DNA from: Capnocytophaga ochracea DSM 7271
GTDB taxonomy: Bacteria; Bacteroidota; Bacteroidia; Flavobacteriales; Flavobacteriaceae
Assembly: GCF_000023285.1 (NCBI RefSeq)
Contig: NC_013162.1
Span: forward strand, 186,001 to 250,000
Length of the DNA stretch: 64,000 nucleotides
Direction: 5' to 3'
The translations under genes and the position numbers were made by a program. The notes beneath the pieces were generated by a model that did no database searches, was not told the origin of the DNA, and was given only the letters and a program-made list of their open reading frames with translations. This document shows positions 1-9,872 of the stretch, piece after piece; position 1 is the stretch's first letter, and each line of letters begins with the position of its first letter.

Positions 1-654
1 AACGAAGTGCGCGTGGATGTGGAGAGTATTCACTCAGAACACCTCAATGAAGAAAATATAGAAGCCAAATTAGGTCATTTGGATGCTGTGCTCGTAGCCC
101 CAGGTTTTGGCGGTCGCGGTATTGAAGGCAAGATAAAAGCTATTGAATACGTGCGTGAACACCGCATTCCGTTTTTGGGAATTTGTCTTGGGATGCAAAT
201 GGCAGTCATTGAATTTGCGCGACACATAGCTGGACTTAAAGGGGCTAATTCTACCGAGATGAATGAGCAAACGCCTTATCCGGTAATCAGTTTGATGGAA
301 AGTCAGAAGGAAATTACTCACAAAGGAGGCACTATGCGCCTGGGGGCTTGGGCTTGTGAGCTTAGCAAAGGCAGTAAGATATACGAAGCCTATGGCAAGA
401 AAGAGATTTCGGAACGACATCGCCACCGCTATGAGTTTAACAACGACTACAAAGAACAGCTCGAAAAGGCAGGCTTGCAGTGCACTGGTATCAACCCCGA
501 TACGGGTTTGGTGGAAGTGATAGAATTGCCCAATCACCCTTGGTTTGTGGGCGTACAGTATCACCCCGAATACAAGAGCACCGTTGCCAATCCGCATCCG
601 CTATTTGTAGCTTTTGTGAGGGCAGCCTTAAACAATAAACTAAAAAAGAACTAA
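1..654 (+). CDS. pyrG: CTP synthase, C-terminal glutaminase part (5' partial)
   Basis: This is the end of CTP synthase, which aminates UTP to CTP using ammonia from glutamine. The window opens inside the gene and the frame is open from base 1. The visible 217 codons are the class I glutamine amidotransferase domain. It shows the nucleophile-cysteine elbow GICLGMQ (about bases 181-201), the typical RHRHRYEFNN segment (about 415-445) and the His/Glu part of the triad in YHPEY (about 559-573). The synthetase domain lies upstream of the window. yidC follows after 21 bp on the same strand, so the two are probably co-transcribed. The call is secure; only the start is missing. Confidence 0.96.
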   Translation, partial: NEVRVDVESIHSEHLNEENIEAKLGHLDAVLVAPGFGGRGIEGKIKAIEYVREHRIPFLGICLGMQMAVIEFARHIAGLKGANSTEMNEQTPYPVISLMESQKEITHKGGTMRLGAWACELSKGSKIYEAYGKKEISERHRHRYEFNNDYKEQLEKAGLQCTGINPDTGLVEVIELPNHPWFVGVQYHPEYKSTVANPHPLFVAFVRAALNNKLKKN

Positions 655-675
655 AACACGGATAAAAACACTTAT

Positions 676-2541
676 ATGGAAGAAAAAAAATTCGATTTAA
701 AGAGTATTATAGGTTTTACCTTGATTTTTATACTTTTGATGTGGTTTATGAATAACAATAAACCAAGTGAAGAAGAATTAGCTAAACGCAAAGCACAACA
801 AGAACAACAAGCAAATCAAGCTACTAACACCCAAAAAGACACCCATACCGCTACCTTCCAAGGTATCCCTACTGATTCGGTAGCCTTAGAAAAGTACAAA
901 GCCAGCTTAGGAGCTTTTGCCTATTCGGCTACTCTACCGTCGGCTAAAGACGGGGTGACTGTATTGGAAAACAAAGATATCAAGCTCACTATCAGCAACC
1001 GGGGCGGACAACCCAAGGAGGTTTTGCTCAAAGAATTTAAAACTTATGATTCTTTACCTGTTTACTTAATTAAAGATTGGAATGCTACTTTTAACCTCAG
1101 TTTTACTACTGCTCAGAACCAAACCCTAAGTTCTAAAGACTTGTACTTTGAGCCTACGCTAAACGAAAACAACGGCAACAAAGTGCTTTCGATGAAGCTC
1201 AAAACTTCAGAAAACGCTTATTTAGAATATGTGTACACCCTACCAAAAGAAGGTTATATGTTGGACGTGGCAGTGCGCTCACAAGGTTTATCGGGTGTTG
1301 TGAATACTTCTAAGCCTATGAACATCGACTGGAAGTTACAGGCACGCCGTATGGAGAAGAGCGTCACCTATGAAAACCGTTATACGCAAGCGACGGTGCA
1401 GTACGACGGCGACCGCATTAGCCGCTTGAGTCAAGGAGGTAATGACGAGCAAAAAGAAGAGAAAGTGAACTGGGTGGCTTACAAACAACACTTGTTTACA
1501 TCGGTGCTCATTTCTGACAACCCGTTTGCCAAAGGCGATTTTGTTTCTCACAATATCGCTATGAGCGAAGGAAAAGATGTAAAATATACCAAGAACTTCC
1601 TTACTTCTTTGCCTATACAAGCGAAAAGCGGAGAGCTAAGCGAGTCGTTACACTTCTATTTTGGACCTAGCGATTACAACGTGCTCAAACAGTACAACGA
1701 CAAGTATGAACTTACTGAGCTCATTCCGTTAGGCTGGGGTATTTTTGGTTGGCTCAACAAATGGTTGTTCATTCCGCTTTACAACTTCCTCACTAATTAT
1801 TTCTCGGTAGGATTGGTGATTATTTTGATGACCATTATCGTGCGTTTATTATTGTCTCCTATCGTTTACAAATCGTACGTATCGCAGGCTAAGATGAAGG
1901 TATTGCGCCCTGAGATTGAGGAAATCAACAAGAAATATGAAGAACCTATGAAACGCCAACAAGAAACTATGGCACTCTACAACAAAGCAGGTGTGAACCC
2001 GCTCAGCGGTTGTATTCCTGCTCTGTTACAGTTACCTGTGTTCTTGGCACTCTTTAACTTCTTCCCTACCGAATTTGGATTGAGACAAAAGAGTTTTTTA
2101 TGGGCTCACGACCTATCGTCATACGATGCTATTTTTGAACTTCCTTTCTCTATACCGTTCTACGGAAGTCACGTGAGTTTGTTTCCATTGTTGGCTTCTA
2201 TCGCTATTTTCATCTACTCAATGATGACAATGGCACAGACTGCACAACCTCAGCAACCTGGAATGCCTAATATGAAGTTCCTCATCTACTTATCACCAGT
2301 GATGATGTTGTTCTTCTTTAACAACTACGCCAGCGGACTGAGTTTGTACTACTTTATATCTAACCTATTGACCATAGGCATTATGTTGGCTATCAAGTAT
2401 TGGATTATAGACGAGCAGAAGATTCACGCACAGATACAAGAAAACAAGAAAAAACCTAAGAAGGAAAGTAAATTCCAAGCCAAAATGCGTGAGATGATGG
2501 AGCAAGCCGAAGCCCAACGCAAGGCACAACAGAAGAGATAA
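676..2541 (+). CDS. yidC: membrane protein insertase YidC
   Basis: YidC/Oxa1-family insertase of 621 residues that inserts and folds inner-membrane proteins with or without SecYEG. An N-terminal membrane anchor (about residues 10-25) is followed by the large periplasmic beta domain typical of Gram-negative YidC. The conserved insertase core begins near residue 365, with several hydrophobic segments and the signature stretch around NPLSGCIPALLQLPVF. The C-terminal tail is rich in Lys, Gln and Glu, as expected for a ribosome-contacting cytosolic end. The start is an ATG 21 bp after pyrG. A strong hairpin terminator follows at 2565-2609. Length and architecture fit the Bacteroidota family. Confidence 0.97.
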   Translation: MEEKKFDLKSIIGFTLIFILLMWFMNNNKPSEEELAKRKAQQEQQANQATNTQKDTHTATFQGIPTDSVALEKYKASLGAFAYSATLPSAKDGVTVLENKDIKLTISNRGGQPKEVLLKEFKTYDSLPVYLIKDWNATFNLSFTTAQNQTLSSKDLYFEPTLNENNGNKVLSMKLKTSENAYLEYVYTLPKEGYMLDVAVRSQGLSGVVNTSKPMNIDWKLQARRMEKSVTYENRYTQATVQYDGDRISRLSQGGNDEQKEEKVNWVAYKQHLFTSVLISDNPFAKGDFVSHNIAMSEGKDVKYTKNFLTSLPIQAKSGELSESLHFYFGPSDYNVLKQYNDKYELTELIPLGWGIFGWLNKWLFIPLYNFLTNYFSVGLVIILMTIIVRLLLSPIVYKSYVSQAKMKVLRPEIEEINKKYEEPMKRQQETMALYNKAGVNPLSGCIPALLQLPVFLALFNFFPTEFGLRQKSFLWAHDLSSYDAIFELPFSIPFYGSHVSLFPLLASIAIFIYSMMTMAQTAQPQQPGMPNMKFLIYLSPVMMLFFFNNYASGLSLYYFISNLLTIGIMLAIKYWIIDEQKIHAQIQENKKKPKKESKFQAKMREMMEQAEAQRKAQQKR

Positions 2542-2564
2542 CCGAAGGATTAAAAAATAATTAT

Positions 2565-2609
2565 AAGGTACTCCGAGCCCTTAACATAAGGGGGATGGAG
2601 TACCTTTTT
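2565..2609 (+). terminator. rho-independent terminator after yidC
   Basis: Ten-base arms AAGGTACTCC (2565-2574) and GGAGTACCTT (2597-2606) pair perfectly and are followed by T residues. The hairpin lies 24 bp after the yidC stop and ends the pyrG-yidC transcript. Confidence 0.85.
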
Positions 2610-2823
2610 AGTTATAGATTAGGAAATTAGAGAATTAGCAAATGAGAAAATGAGAATATGGGAAAATGAGAAAATGAGGAAATGGGGTTGTGGGTTTGCT
2701 TGGGGTTTTAGGAGAGGCTCGGAGAGATGTTGAGAATCTCGGGGGGTGAGATAGCCAAAAGGATTAATATATTAGGGGGAACGTTACTATTAGAATGTAA
2801 AGTGAAAAAAAACGTAAAAAAAC
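2610..2823. other. gene-free spacer with degenerate short repeats
   Basis: Between the yidC terminator and the next promoter there is no credible gene. Bases 2618-2690 are degenerate copies of short words such as attagcaaatgag and gaaaatgag, a family seen again at 19966-20003, 45000-45240 and 52470-52530. An open frame runs through from 2727, but its first 52 codons overlap the promoter and lack family character, so I treat them as non-coding. Confidence 0.6.
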
Positions 2824-2854
2824 TTGTATTATTCAAAAATAGTTCTGACCTTTG
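2824..2854 (+). promoter_or_regulatory. Bacteroidota-type promoter of the RHS toxin operon
   Basis: TTG at 2824-2826, a 20-bp spacer and GACCTTTG at 2847-2854, which matches TAnnTTTG at seven of eight positions. Transcription should begin near 2859-2861, about 22 nt before the ATG at 2883. This supports the short form of the downstream gene. Confidence 0.6.
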
Positions 2855-2882
2855 CGGTCATATAACCAAAACCTGTTGGACA

Positions 2883-3329
2883 ATGCTAAAGTATCTTATC
2901 TTCTTTTTAGGTACCCTTAGTATCTATGCTCAAAAAGAGTACTGTTTTCAGTACGACAGCGCGGGTAACCAGCGCAGTGCGCTTTTGTGCCTCAACGGCA
3001 AAGACGACGCTACCGATGAGGAGCTCTTTGACGAACTGCCTGAGGCTTTGAAATCTTCAGAGACTGATAATTCTTCTAAAATTACTCTGCAAGGAGCCCC
3101 TAACCCTGTAACTGATAACTTGGCGGTGTATTGGCATCACAGTGAAAATGGAGTGCTGACGCAACTTGTTGTGTTTTCGGTAGACGGCAAGATGATGTAT
3201 AGGACGGATCAAATTCCTGCGAATGAGCCTTTTCACATCAATGTATCTACTTGGTCGGTGGGGTATTACTTTTTGGTAGCTACGTTTTCTGACGGCAGTA
3301 GGAAGGTGTTTAAGGTGGTGAAACAATAA
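2883..3329 (+). CDS. small secreted protein with T9SS type A sorting-like tail
   Basis: A 148-residue protein of unknown function. The chosen ATG gives a clear Sec signal peptide (about residues 1-17, ending in YAQ), and a promoter sits just upstream. The open frame extends 52 codons further back, but without a signal peptide. The mature N-terminus contains an RHS-like YDSAGNQ motif. The last ~75 residues (PNPVTDNL... to the end in a basic VKQ) match the pattern of the T9SS type A C-terminal sorting domain: a beta-rich Por-secretion tail with SVDGK, a GYYFL strand and a terminal Lys motif. It lies 45 bp upstream of the giant RHS gene and probably shares its transcript, so it may be an exported partner. 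That role is inference. Confidence 0.75.
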   Translation: MLKYLIFFLGTLSIYAQKEYCFQYDSAGNQRSALLCLNGKDDATDEELFDELPEALKSSETDNSSKITLQGAPNPVTDNLAVYWHHSENGVLTQLVVFSVDGKMMYRTDQIPANEPFHINVSTWSVGYYFLVATFSDGSRKVFKVVKQ

Positions 3330-3374
3330 TATTAATGATTAACGGTTAATGTTAAGTTATAAACGATTAAGCAT

Positions 3375-6300
3375 ATGAAAAAGTTGTTATTATTACTATC
3401 TGTTTGTTATACTCTTGGCAGTGTAGCTCAAGAGACTTACCCTTTGCAGGCTATTGAACGCACTTCATTTTATGCAGAGCCTGTTGACCCTCCTACTGAA
3501 ACGGCACTTCCTTCGGGGAACATAGCAGCACGAGATGGTGGCGGTAATACTGTGGGCTTGACTACGGGTGAACTGAGTGTATCAGGCACGGGTGCAGCAG
3601 TGTATACCGTGCCTATTGCGGTACCTCAAGGGATTAAGGGCGTTGCCCCTACCTTGGCACTGACTTACAACAGCCAGAGTGGTAACGGCATTGCGGGTTA
3701 TGGTTGGCACTTAGCGGGGCTTTCGGTGATAAGCCGAGTAGGGAGCACGATGTATCACAATGGTAAGATTACCGAAGTAAACCTTACGGAAACAGACCAG
3801 TTTGCTTTGGACGGACAGCGATTGATGCTGAAAGAAGGAGTATATGGCAAAGCAGGAGCTACTTATCAAACAGAAGTTTTTTCTGATTTAAAAATAAAAC
3901 AACTCTCAGAGGGTGCTACTATGGGATTTGAAGTATTGTACCCTGATGGCTCTAAAGCGTATTACGGGCAAACAGAGGACAGTAGGTCTCCTGTAGTGTA
4001 TGCTATAACTTACAGGGAGAATGCGCAAGGGGTGCGTATATCTTATACTTATGAGCGCAGAGGGAATATGCTTTTCATAAAAGCCATTACCTATGGCAAA
4101 CAGGGTAATATTACAGGAGATAAGAAAATAGAATTTTACTATGATAGACCCCGTAGGCGACCAGAAGTTTCGTATGTGGGAGGTATCCGATTTGAAGATA
4201 CCTCACTCTTGGATAAAATTATAGTAACTTCAGGAGCAAAGGAATATAGGAAATATATCCTTGATTATTTAGTAGAAGAAAAGCCAGAAGAAACCTTATT
4301 TTATGACCGATTGCTCACAGTACAAGAATGGGTGGATAACGAGAAGAAAGCACCTATCACTTTTTCATATTTACAAACAAAAGCAGGATTTAAAGAAGAA
4401 ATAAGCACCTATACATTACAGAATATGCAATATATCTCTTTTGAGAATACCAAAGCAGTTCCTTTGGATTTTGATGGAGATAGGTTGATGGATTTTATTT
4501 TAATTTTATATAATTCTACCAGTGGAAATGGCACATACAACACTGTATGCGCTTTTGATGATTATAGAAAAGGATGGGGACAAAAACCTGTGCTTTATCC
4601 ACAACAAATAGCGCCTTTTAATCAACTATTTTCTGCAAAAGTTTTAACAGGTGTAAACAAAAATATATTTACGGGAGCAGAAGGATTCATAACAGTAGAT
4701 GAAAAAAAGGATAAATTAGTGTTTCGTACCTATGTAAAAGGTTCTGCTTCACCAATAGAAAAATGGGGTGATGATATAGAATGGAATTTACCCACTTATG
4801 ATGAAAGAAATGCCTTTTGGTGCTATGATAAGATAAAGGATAATAAAGTAAGAAGACCTAAGGGGATACCTATCAGGATGTGGTTTTATCATACTTTTGT
4901 ACCAGAAAAAAAACAGGTACCTATTAAAATACTCTCAGGTGATTTTGATGGAGATGGTTTAACAGAAATACTTGCGGTTGAAAAAAGTTATGAACGTAAT
5001 GAGTGTGCTCCAAAAGAAAAATATGTGTTAGAAGAAGATGATTACTATAATTCTTATGAATATCCCTACTATCCAGAACAAGCTTGTGATTGTCGAACAT
5101 ATATTGATGGAGGTTTTTCGATATATTGGGTAAAATCGAATGCAGAAAAAAACAGTTATACAAAAGAAGTAGGGTCGCTCTTAAACCAATATAAGCATAA
5201 CGATTTACTTTATACATTAGATGTGACAGGTAATGGTAAAACGAATCTTATTCACATTACAGAAGGGAGAATTTATATTTATGAGTTTGATGAGAATTTA
5301 AAACCTCACTTACTATGGGAATATTCACACCCTTATATCAAATCACTATCAAAGCAACCTATTGCAGGCGATTTTAATGGTGACGGTAAAATGGACTTTT
5401 TACTTCCAAAAGAAAAAGATAGTAACAAGTTTGTACTACTGACAAATACAGGAAACTCCTTTGAAGCTTCGCCGGATATTGATTGTCCGTTTACTTATAG
5501 AGAGTCATATAAACAACGTAAAATAGATAAGGCTAATACTTCTTTTTGGAAATGGATAGATCCTAAATGGGTTGAATATGAAGTAACGCATTCTCATAGT
5601 TTAATTCCTATAGATCTTAATAATGATGGTAAAACCGATATTGTAGAGACTTACTCTAATAGAGTTTCTACTGATGAATTTCCTGAGGAAAAGAAAGAAA
5701 GCTATCTCAAACTGTATGAAAACATACAGATGAGCACACTTGCATTTCGTAAAGGCGACACTTATACTTATCCTTATACAGGATATATACCTCATTATAT
5801 ATTTTCTCCCTCAGATGAGAGAGGCATATTTATGGATATTTCACTTGTATCAGGAAATACAATCAAAGTTATACGCTCAGAGAAAAATAGCAGAAAGGAT
5901 ATGCTATTAGGGACAGTATTACAGAAAAACATAGCTCATAAGGTATATTATCAACCAATGACTGAAAAATTTCCTTACGATTACAACAATTTAAATGCAG
6001 ATGAAATATTTACTTATCAAGGTGGAAGTGGAGAACAGTTCCCTTATATTGATCTTAAAAATGAACCTTCACTATTTTTAGTAAACAAATTAGAACGTAA
6101 TGGAGGAGGACTACCTGATGCTGAACAACAGTTTAAATATGTAGGAGGGGTATCGCATTATACGGGCTTAGGATTTTTAGGCTTTAAGTCGGTAGGCAGA
6201 ACTAATTGGTATGTTCAAGGGAAAGAGTCAGACGAGATTCTTTATACATTCACCTATAACAATCCTCAATTGCGAGGGGTTACTACTGAGGAATATGAAT

Positions 6301-9300
6301 TTGACTATATGGTGCGTAAATATAACAAAGAGCTTTTGACAACTAATTATCTTAAAAAAACTTCTTATACGTACCAAAATCTTACCAACTCTAACAAGAT
6401 TTGCCGCATACAACTCACCGAGAAAAACACTGATAACAAACTCAGTGGGGTAACCTCCTCTCAAAAAATATCTTATAATACAGATGGGCTACCTACACGA
6501 GTGGAAACTATGGCAGGAGCCTCTAAAAGTACTGCAGAAACGACCTATGCCCCTAAAAGTGAATCGCCTTACTTAGTAGGAAGGGTGGCTTCGCAGAAGG
6601 CTTCTAACACTATAGATGGTGATACTTTTACTACTGAAGAACAGTATACTTATCAAGGAAATTTAGTTACTACCCATAAGGCAAAAGGACATCAGACAGG
6701 TTTTAAAACAGAGCAGTTTACTTATGACGAAGTAGGTAATATCACCCAAAAAGAGGTAACCACCGAAAGTGGCAAGACACGCCGAGAGCAAATGGAGTAT
6801 GACGCCTCAAAACGCTTCTTGAAAAAGCACACTGATTTTGAGGGACAAGATAGTACTTACCTATACGACGATTACAACGGTACCTTATTACAAGAGACCA
6901 ATCACTTTGGACAAACCACTCGTTATGCTTATGACGCTTGGGGACGAACAACCAAAGCTACCGACTTTCTCGGCAAAAGTGTTTACACTACTTATAGTAC
7001 TGATGCTTCAGGATATACAACAGCTACACGTGCTGATGATGGTAGCGAAAGTGAAGAAAAATACAGTTGGTTAGGACTCTTGCAATATAGCAAAGCTAAA
7101 AATGCTTTTGGGCAAAATGTAATGGTAAGCTACCAATACGATGCCCAAGGAAGAAAAATAAGAGAGAGCTTGCCTCACTTTGAAGACAAGGCTGAAAATT
7201 GGATTGTTACCACTTATGACCGCTATGGCAGAGTGACCCAAACACAACACCCAACAGGGAAAACTACCCAGATAAGTTACAACAAGCTAACTACTACTAT
7301 AAACGATGGTAGTAAGACGGTGATTACTACCCAAAACGCAACAGGGCAAACGGTAAAACAAGAAGACCCCGGAGGTACTATTACCTATAGCTATTTTGGT
7401 AATGGCAACTTAAAGATGGCACAATATGAGGGCTCTGTACAACGCATTACCCAAGATGGTTGGGGACGCAAAACGAGCCTCACCGACCCTTCGGCGGGAC
7501 GTTATACTTATGAGTATGACGATTGGAGCAGGCTTACCAAAGAAACCACCCCCAAAGGTAGTACTATTTACGCTTACGAGGGAGAAAGCGACCGTGTAAA
7601 GGAAAAACAGATCACAGGTGAGTATACCGATATGCGCCTTGCTTATACCTACAATAACGACAAACTGCTCACTCAACTCAGTTTGCAAAACAAGGATGGT
7701 AATAACGAACTCTACACTTACAATTACAACCCTAATAGACAACTGAGTGAACTTACTGAAAAGAAATTAGGTAGCAACCTCACTTTTATTCAAAAATACG
7801 CTTATGACGATTTTGGACGTACCACTCGTGAGACCTATACAGCCGATGGCTATGGTAAACACATCACTACTCAATTGTTATATGAATACCAAAATGGAGA
7901 AGCAACTACTCTGAAAAAAGCTTCAGGAGAAGTATTGTGGCAATTGCAAGAAGTGAATGAGTATGGAGCTCCTATACGGCAGATAAAAGGAAAAACTACC
8001 GAAACCTACCAATACGATTTTCATTACCCCGTAAGTCAGCTCATAAGCAATGAGCAAATTACCTTAGAAACAAAGGTTTACCAATTTGACAGAGCTAAAA
8101 GTTTACTGAACGAACGTACCTATAGTTTTAACGGTGCTAAGGAGACTTTTGGCTATGATGCGCAACAACAGCTTACCTCGTGGAAAGGTACAGGAACAGA
8201 AGGTGCGCAGACGTATGACTTGAGAGGACGTATTGAACAAAACAACCAATTAGGTCGTTATGAATACGCAGGTAGTAACTACCGCCAACAAAGGCTTATT
8301 ACTAATGAAGCAGGCGATACCCATTTAGAAAAATACCCTTTTCCTGCAATTCGCTACAATGTTTTTAAAGCTCCAGAGCAAATATATGTAAAAGATAAAG
8401 AGCGGATAAGCTTTGAATATGATGCTTTTGAGAGTAGAGCCACAATGTACTACGGAGGTACAGACCCCGAAAAGCAAAAACGCCGTTATGTTAAACACTA
8501 CAGTCACGACGGCACTTTTGAGGTAAAACACGATCGCACTACAGGGCTAATACAATTTTATATTTACTTAGGCGGAGATGCCTATAGCGCTCCAGCAGTG
8601 CTCTCAGTTACTGATGACAGTGAAAAATACCTATACTTGCATCGCGATTATTTGGGTAGTATTACCCTTATCACCGATAACACAGGTAATGCAATAGAGA
8701 GACGGCATTTTGATGCTTGGGGCAATATCACGAACTATTGGAATGCCGAAGGGAAAACTACTATCCCTGCGGAAGGTATATTGTTAGATCGTGGCTATAC
8801 AGGGCACGAACATTTACAAACGGTAGGCTTGATACATATGAACGGACGGTTGTACGACCCAGCCTTACACCGTTTCTTACAACCTGATAACTTTGTACAA
8901 GACCCTTTTAACACCCAAAACTTTAATAGGTATGGATATTGTTTGAATAACCCATTGGTGTATGTAGATAAGAATGGAGAAATTGTTTGGTGGGTAGTTG
9001 GAGTAGCGGCATTAATAGGAGCTTATACAGGAGGAACTATAGCTAATGAAGGAGAAGCTAATCCTATAAAATGGAATTATGCTGATAATTGGGGATATAT
9101 TTTAGGAGGAGCTGCGATAGGTGCTATTAATGGATATGTATCACAATTAGTGGGGGCAATGATACCCATAGGGCAGAGCGGTTTTGGGATAAGCATAACG
9201 CCACAGTTAGTTTTAGGTTCAGATGGATTAGGGGTTGGTGTAAATGGAACATTTGGTTATCAAACTAATTTTGGATTAAATATAGGTCTGAATTTTGGAG

Positions 9301-9872
9301 CTACTTATTACCTAAGTGCAATAGGTACAGGTGAGAGTGGTTGGGAAAAAAGAATAGGATATGGTATAGGTTATAAAGGTAAATCTTTTCAAGCAGGCAT
9401 AGGTTCTACCTATTTCTTTAGTGGAGAGACTTCACAGCAAACAGGGTCTATATATATGGGAGGAGGCAATTGGCGATTGACCTATGAGAACGATACCTGG
9501 GCACCTGTACCAGGACTTTTTACACCAGGTACTTACGAGAAAGACAAATACCGCACTGCTGCTTTGCGATTTGATATCACAGGAGGTAAGCTAAAAGGAC
9601 TAAATGCGGGGCTAAACATTTTTACAGGTAAGGCGGAAGGCTATGATAGTGAGAATATTTACGGTGGAGGTACAGCAGATAAATATCGTATGGGAGTCAT
9701 TTATATAGGCTATAACCAGTACCGCATAGGTTATAACAGCGAACGCAATATACGAGGTCCTATACAAAATGGTTTTCACGATAGGATGGGAGTCCCTCAC
9801 TTTAGAGTTTTAAGTCTTTCTGATAGATTTTATTACGGATTTTATTCATCAAATCCTTATACATTATGGTAA
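3375..9872 (+). CDS. giant secreted SpvB/FG-GAP/RHS polymorphic toxin, type-23-like C-terminus
   Basis: A 2165-residue exported protein. It has a Sec signal peptide (about 1-19), then an SpvB/TcdB-like N-terminal module (about 55-130, with LTYNSQSGNG and GYGWHLAGLS). FG-GAP/VCBS-type calcium loops follow (DFDGDR ~360, DFDGDG ~520, DFNGDG ~665, DLNNDG ~745). YD/RHS repeats run from about 1115 to 1640, and the RHS-associated core from about 1750 to 1867 (HRDYLGS, GRLYDPALHRFLQPDN, NPLVYVDKNG). The last ~300 residues form a variable tip rich in Gly and beta strands. Its YRTAA...FTGKAEGYD...YRIGYNSE pattern resembles the Bacteroidota polymorphic toxin type 23 domain. The RHS part should form a hollow shell that encloses the tip. 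The stop overlaps the ATG of the first lipoprotein gene, implying translational coupling with an immunity gene. No T9SS tail is visible on this protein. The toxin family is by recall; the architecture is directly visible. Confidence 0.9.
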   Translation: MKKLLLLLSVCYTLGSVAQETYPLQAIERTSFYAEPVDPPTETALPSGNIAARDGGGNTVGLTTGELSVSGTGAAVYTVPIAVPQGIKGVAPTLALTYNSQSGNGIAGYGWHLAGLSVISRVGSTMYHNGKITEVNLTETDQFALDGQRLMLKEGVYGKAGATYQTEVFSDLKIKQLSEGATMGFEVLYPDGSKAYYGQTEDSRSPVVYAITYRENAQGVRISYTYERRGNMLFIKAITYGKQGNITGDKKIEFYYDRPRRRPEVSYVGGIRFEDTSLLDKIIVTSGAKEYRKYILDYLVEEKPEETLFYDRLLTVQEWVDNEKKAPITFSYLQTKAGFKEEISTYTLQNMQYISFENTKAVPLDFDGDRLMDFILILYNSTSGNGTYNTVCAFDDYRKGWGQKPVLYPQQIAPFNQLFSAKVLTGVNKNIFTGAEGFITVDEKKDKLVFRTYVKGSASPIEKWGDDIEWNLPTYDERNAFWCYDKIKDNKVRRPKGIPIRMWFYHTFVPEKKQVPIKILSGDFDGDGLTEILAVEKSYERNECAPKEKYVLEEDDYYNSYEYPYYPEQACDCRTYIDGGFSIYWVKSNAEKNSYTKEVGSLLNQYKHNDLLYTLDVTGNGKTNLIHITEGRIYIYEFDENLKPHLLWEYSHPYIKSLSKQPIAGDFNGDGKMDFLLPKEKDSNKFVLLTNTGNSFEASPDIDCPFTYRESYKQRKIDKANTSFWKWIDPKWVEYEVTHSHSLIPIDLNNDGKTDIVETYSNRVSTDEFPEEKKESYLKLYENIQMSTLAFRKGDTYTYPYTGYIPHYIFSPSDERGIFMDISLVSGNTIKVIRSEKNSRKDMLLGTVLQKNIAHKVYYQPMTEKFPYDYNNLNADEIFTYQGGSGEQFPYIDLKNEPSLFLVNKLERNGGGLPDAEQQFKYVGGVSHYTGLGFLGFKSVGRTNWYVQGKESDEILYTFTYNNPQLRGVTTEEYEFDYMVRKYNKELLTTNYLKKTSYTYQNLTNSNKICRIQLTEKNTDNKLSGVTSSQKISYNTDGLPTRVETMAGASKSTAETTYAPKSESPYLVGRVASQKASNTIDGDTFTTEEQYTYQGNLVTTHKAKGHQTGFKTEQFTYDEVGNITQKEVTTESGKTRREQMEYDASKRFLKKHTDFEGQDSTYLYDDYNGTLLQETNHFGQTTRYAYDAWGRTTKATDFLGKSVYTTYSTDASGYTTATRADDGSESEEKYSWLGLLQYSKAKNAFGQNVMVSYQYDAQGRKIRESLPHFEDKAENWIVTTYDRYGRVTQTQHPTGKTTQISYNKLTTTINDGSKTVITTQNATGQTVKQEDPGGTITYSYFGNGNLKMAQYEGSVQRITQDGWGRKTSLTDPSAGRYTYEYDDWSRLTKETTPKGSTIYAYEGESDRVKEKQITGEYTDMRLAYTYNNDKLLTQLSLQNKDGNNELYTYNYNPNRQLSELTEKKLGSNLTFIQKYAYDDFGRTTRETYTADGYGKHITTQLLYEYQNGEATTLKKASGEVLWQLQEVNEYGAPIRQIKGKTTETYQYDFHYPVSQLISNEQITLETKVYQFDRAKSLLNERTYSFNGAKETFGYDAQQQLTSWKGTGTEGAQTYDLRGRIEQNNQLGRYEYAGSNYRQQRLITNEAGDTHLEKYPFPAIRYNVFKAPEQIYVKDKERISFEYDAFESRATMYYGGTDPEKQKRRYVKHYSHDGTFEVKHDRTTGLIQFYIYLGGDAYSAPAVLSVTDDSEKYLYLHRDYLGSITLITDNTGNAIERRHFDAWGNITNYWNAEGKTTIPAEGILLDRGYTGHEHLQTVGLIHMNGRLYDPALHRFLQPDNFVQDPFNTQNFNRYGYCLNNPLVYVDKNGEIVWWVVGVAALIGAYTGGTIANEGEANPIKWNYADNWGYILGGAAIGAINGYVSQLVGAMIPIGQSGFGISITPQLVLGSDGLGVGVNGTFGYQTNFGLNIGLNFGATYYLSAIGTGESGWEKRIGYGIGYKGKSFQAGIGSTYFFSGETSQQTGSIYMGGGNWRLTYENDTWAPVPGLFTPGTYEKDKYRTAALRFDITGGKLKGLNAGLNIFTGKAEGYDSENIYGGGTADKYRMGVIYIGYNQYRIGYNSERNIRGPIQNGFHDRMGVPHFRVLSLSDRFYYGFYSSNPYTLW

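Noticed and set aside
2727..2882. Longer N-terminus for the T9SS-tailed protein
   Set aside because: The extra 52 codons overlap the promoter at 2824-2854 and would bury the signal peptide inside the protein.
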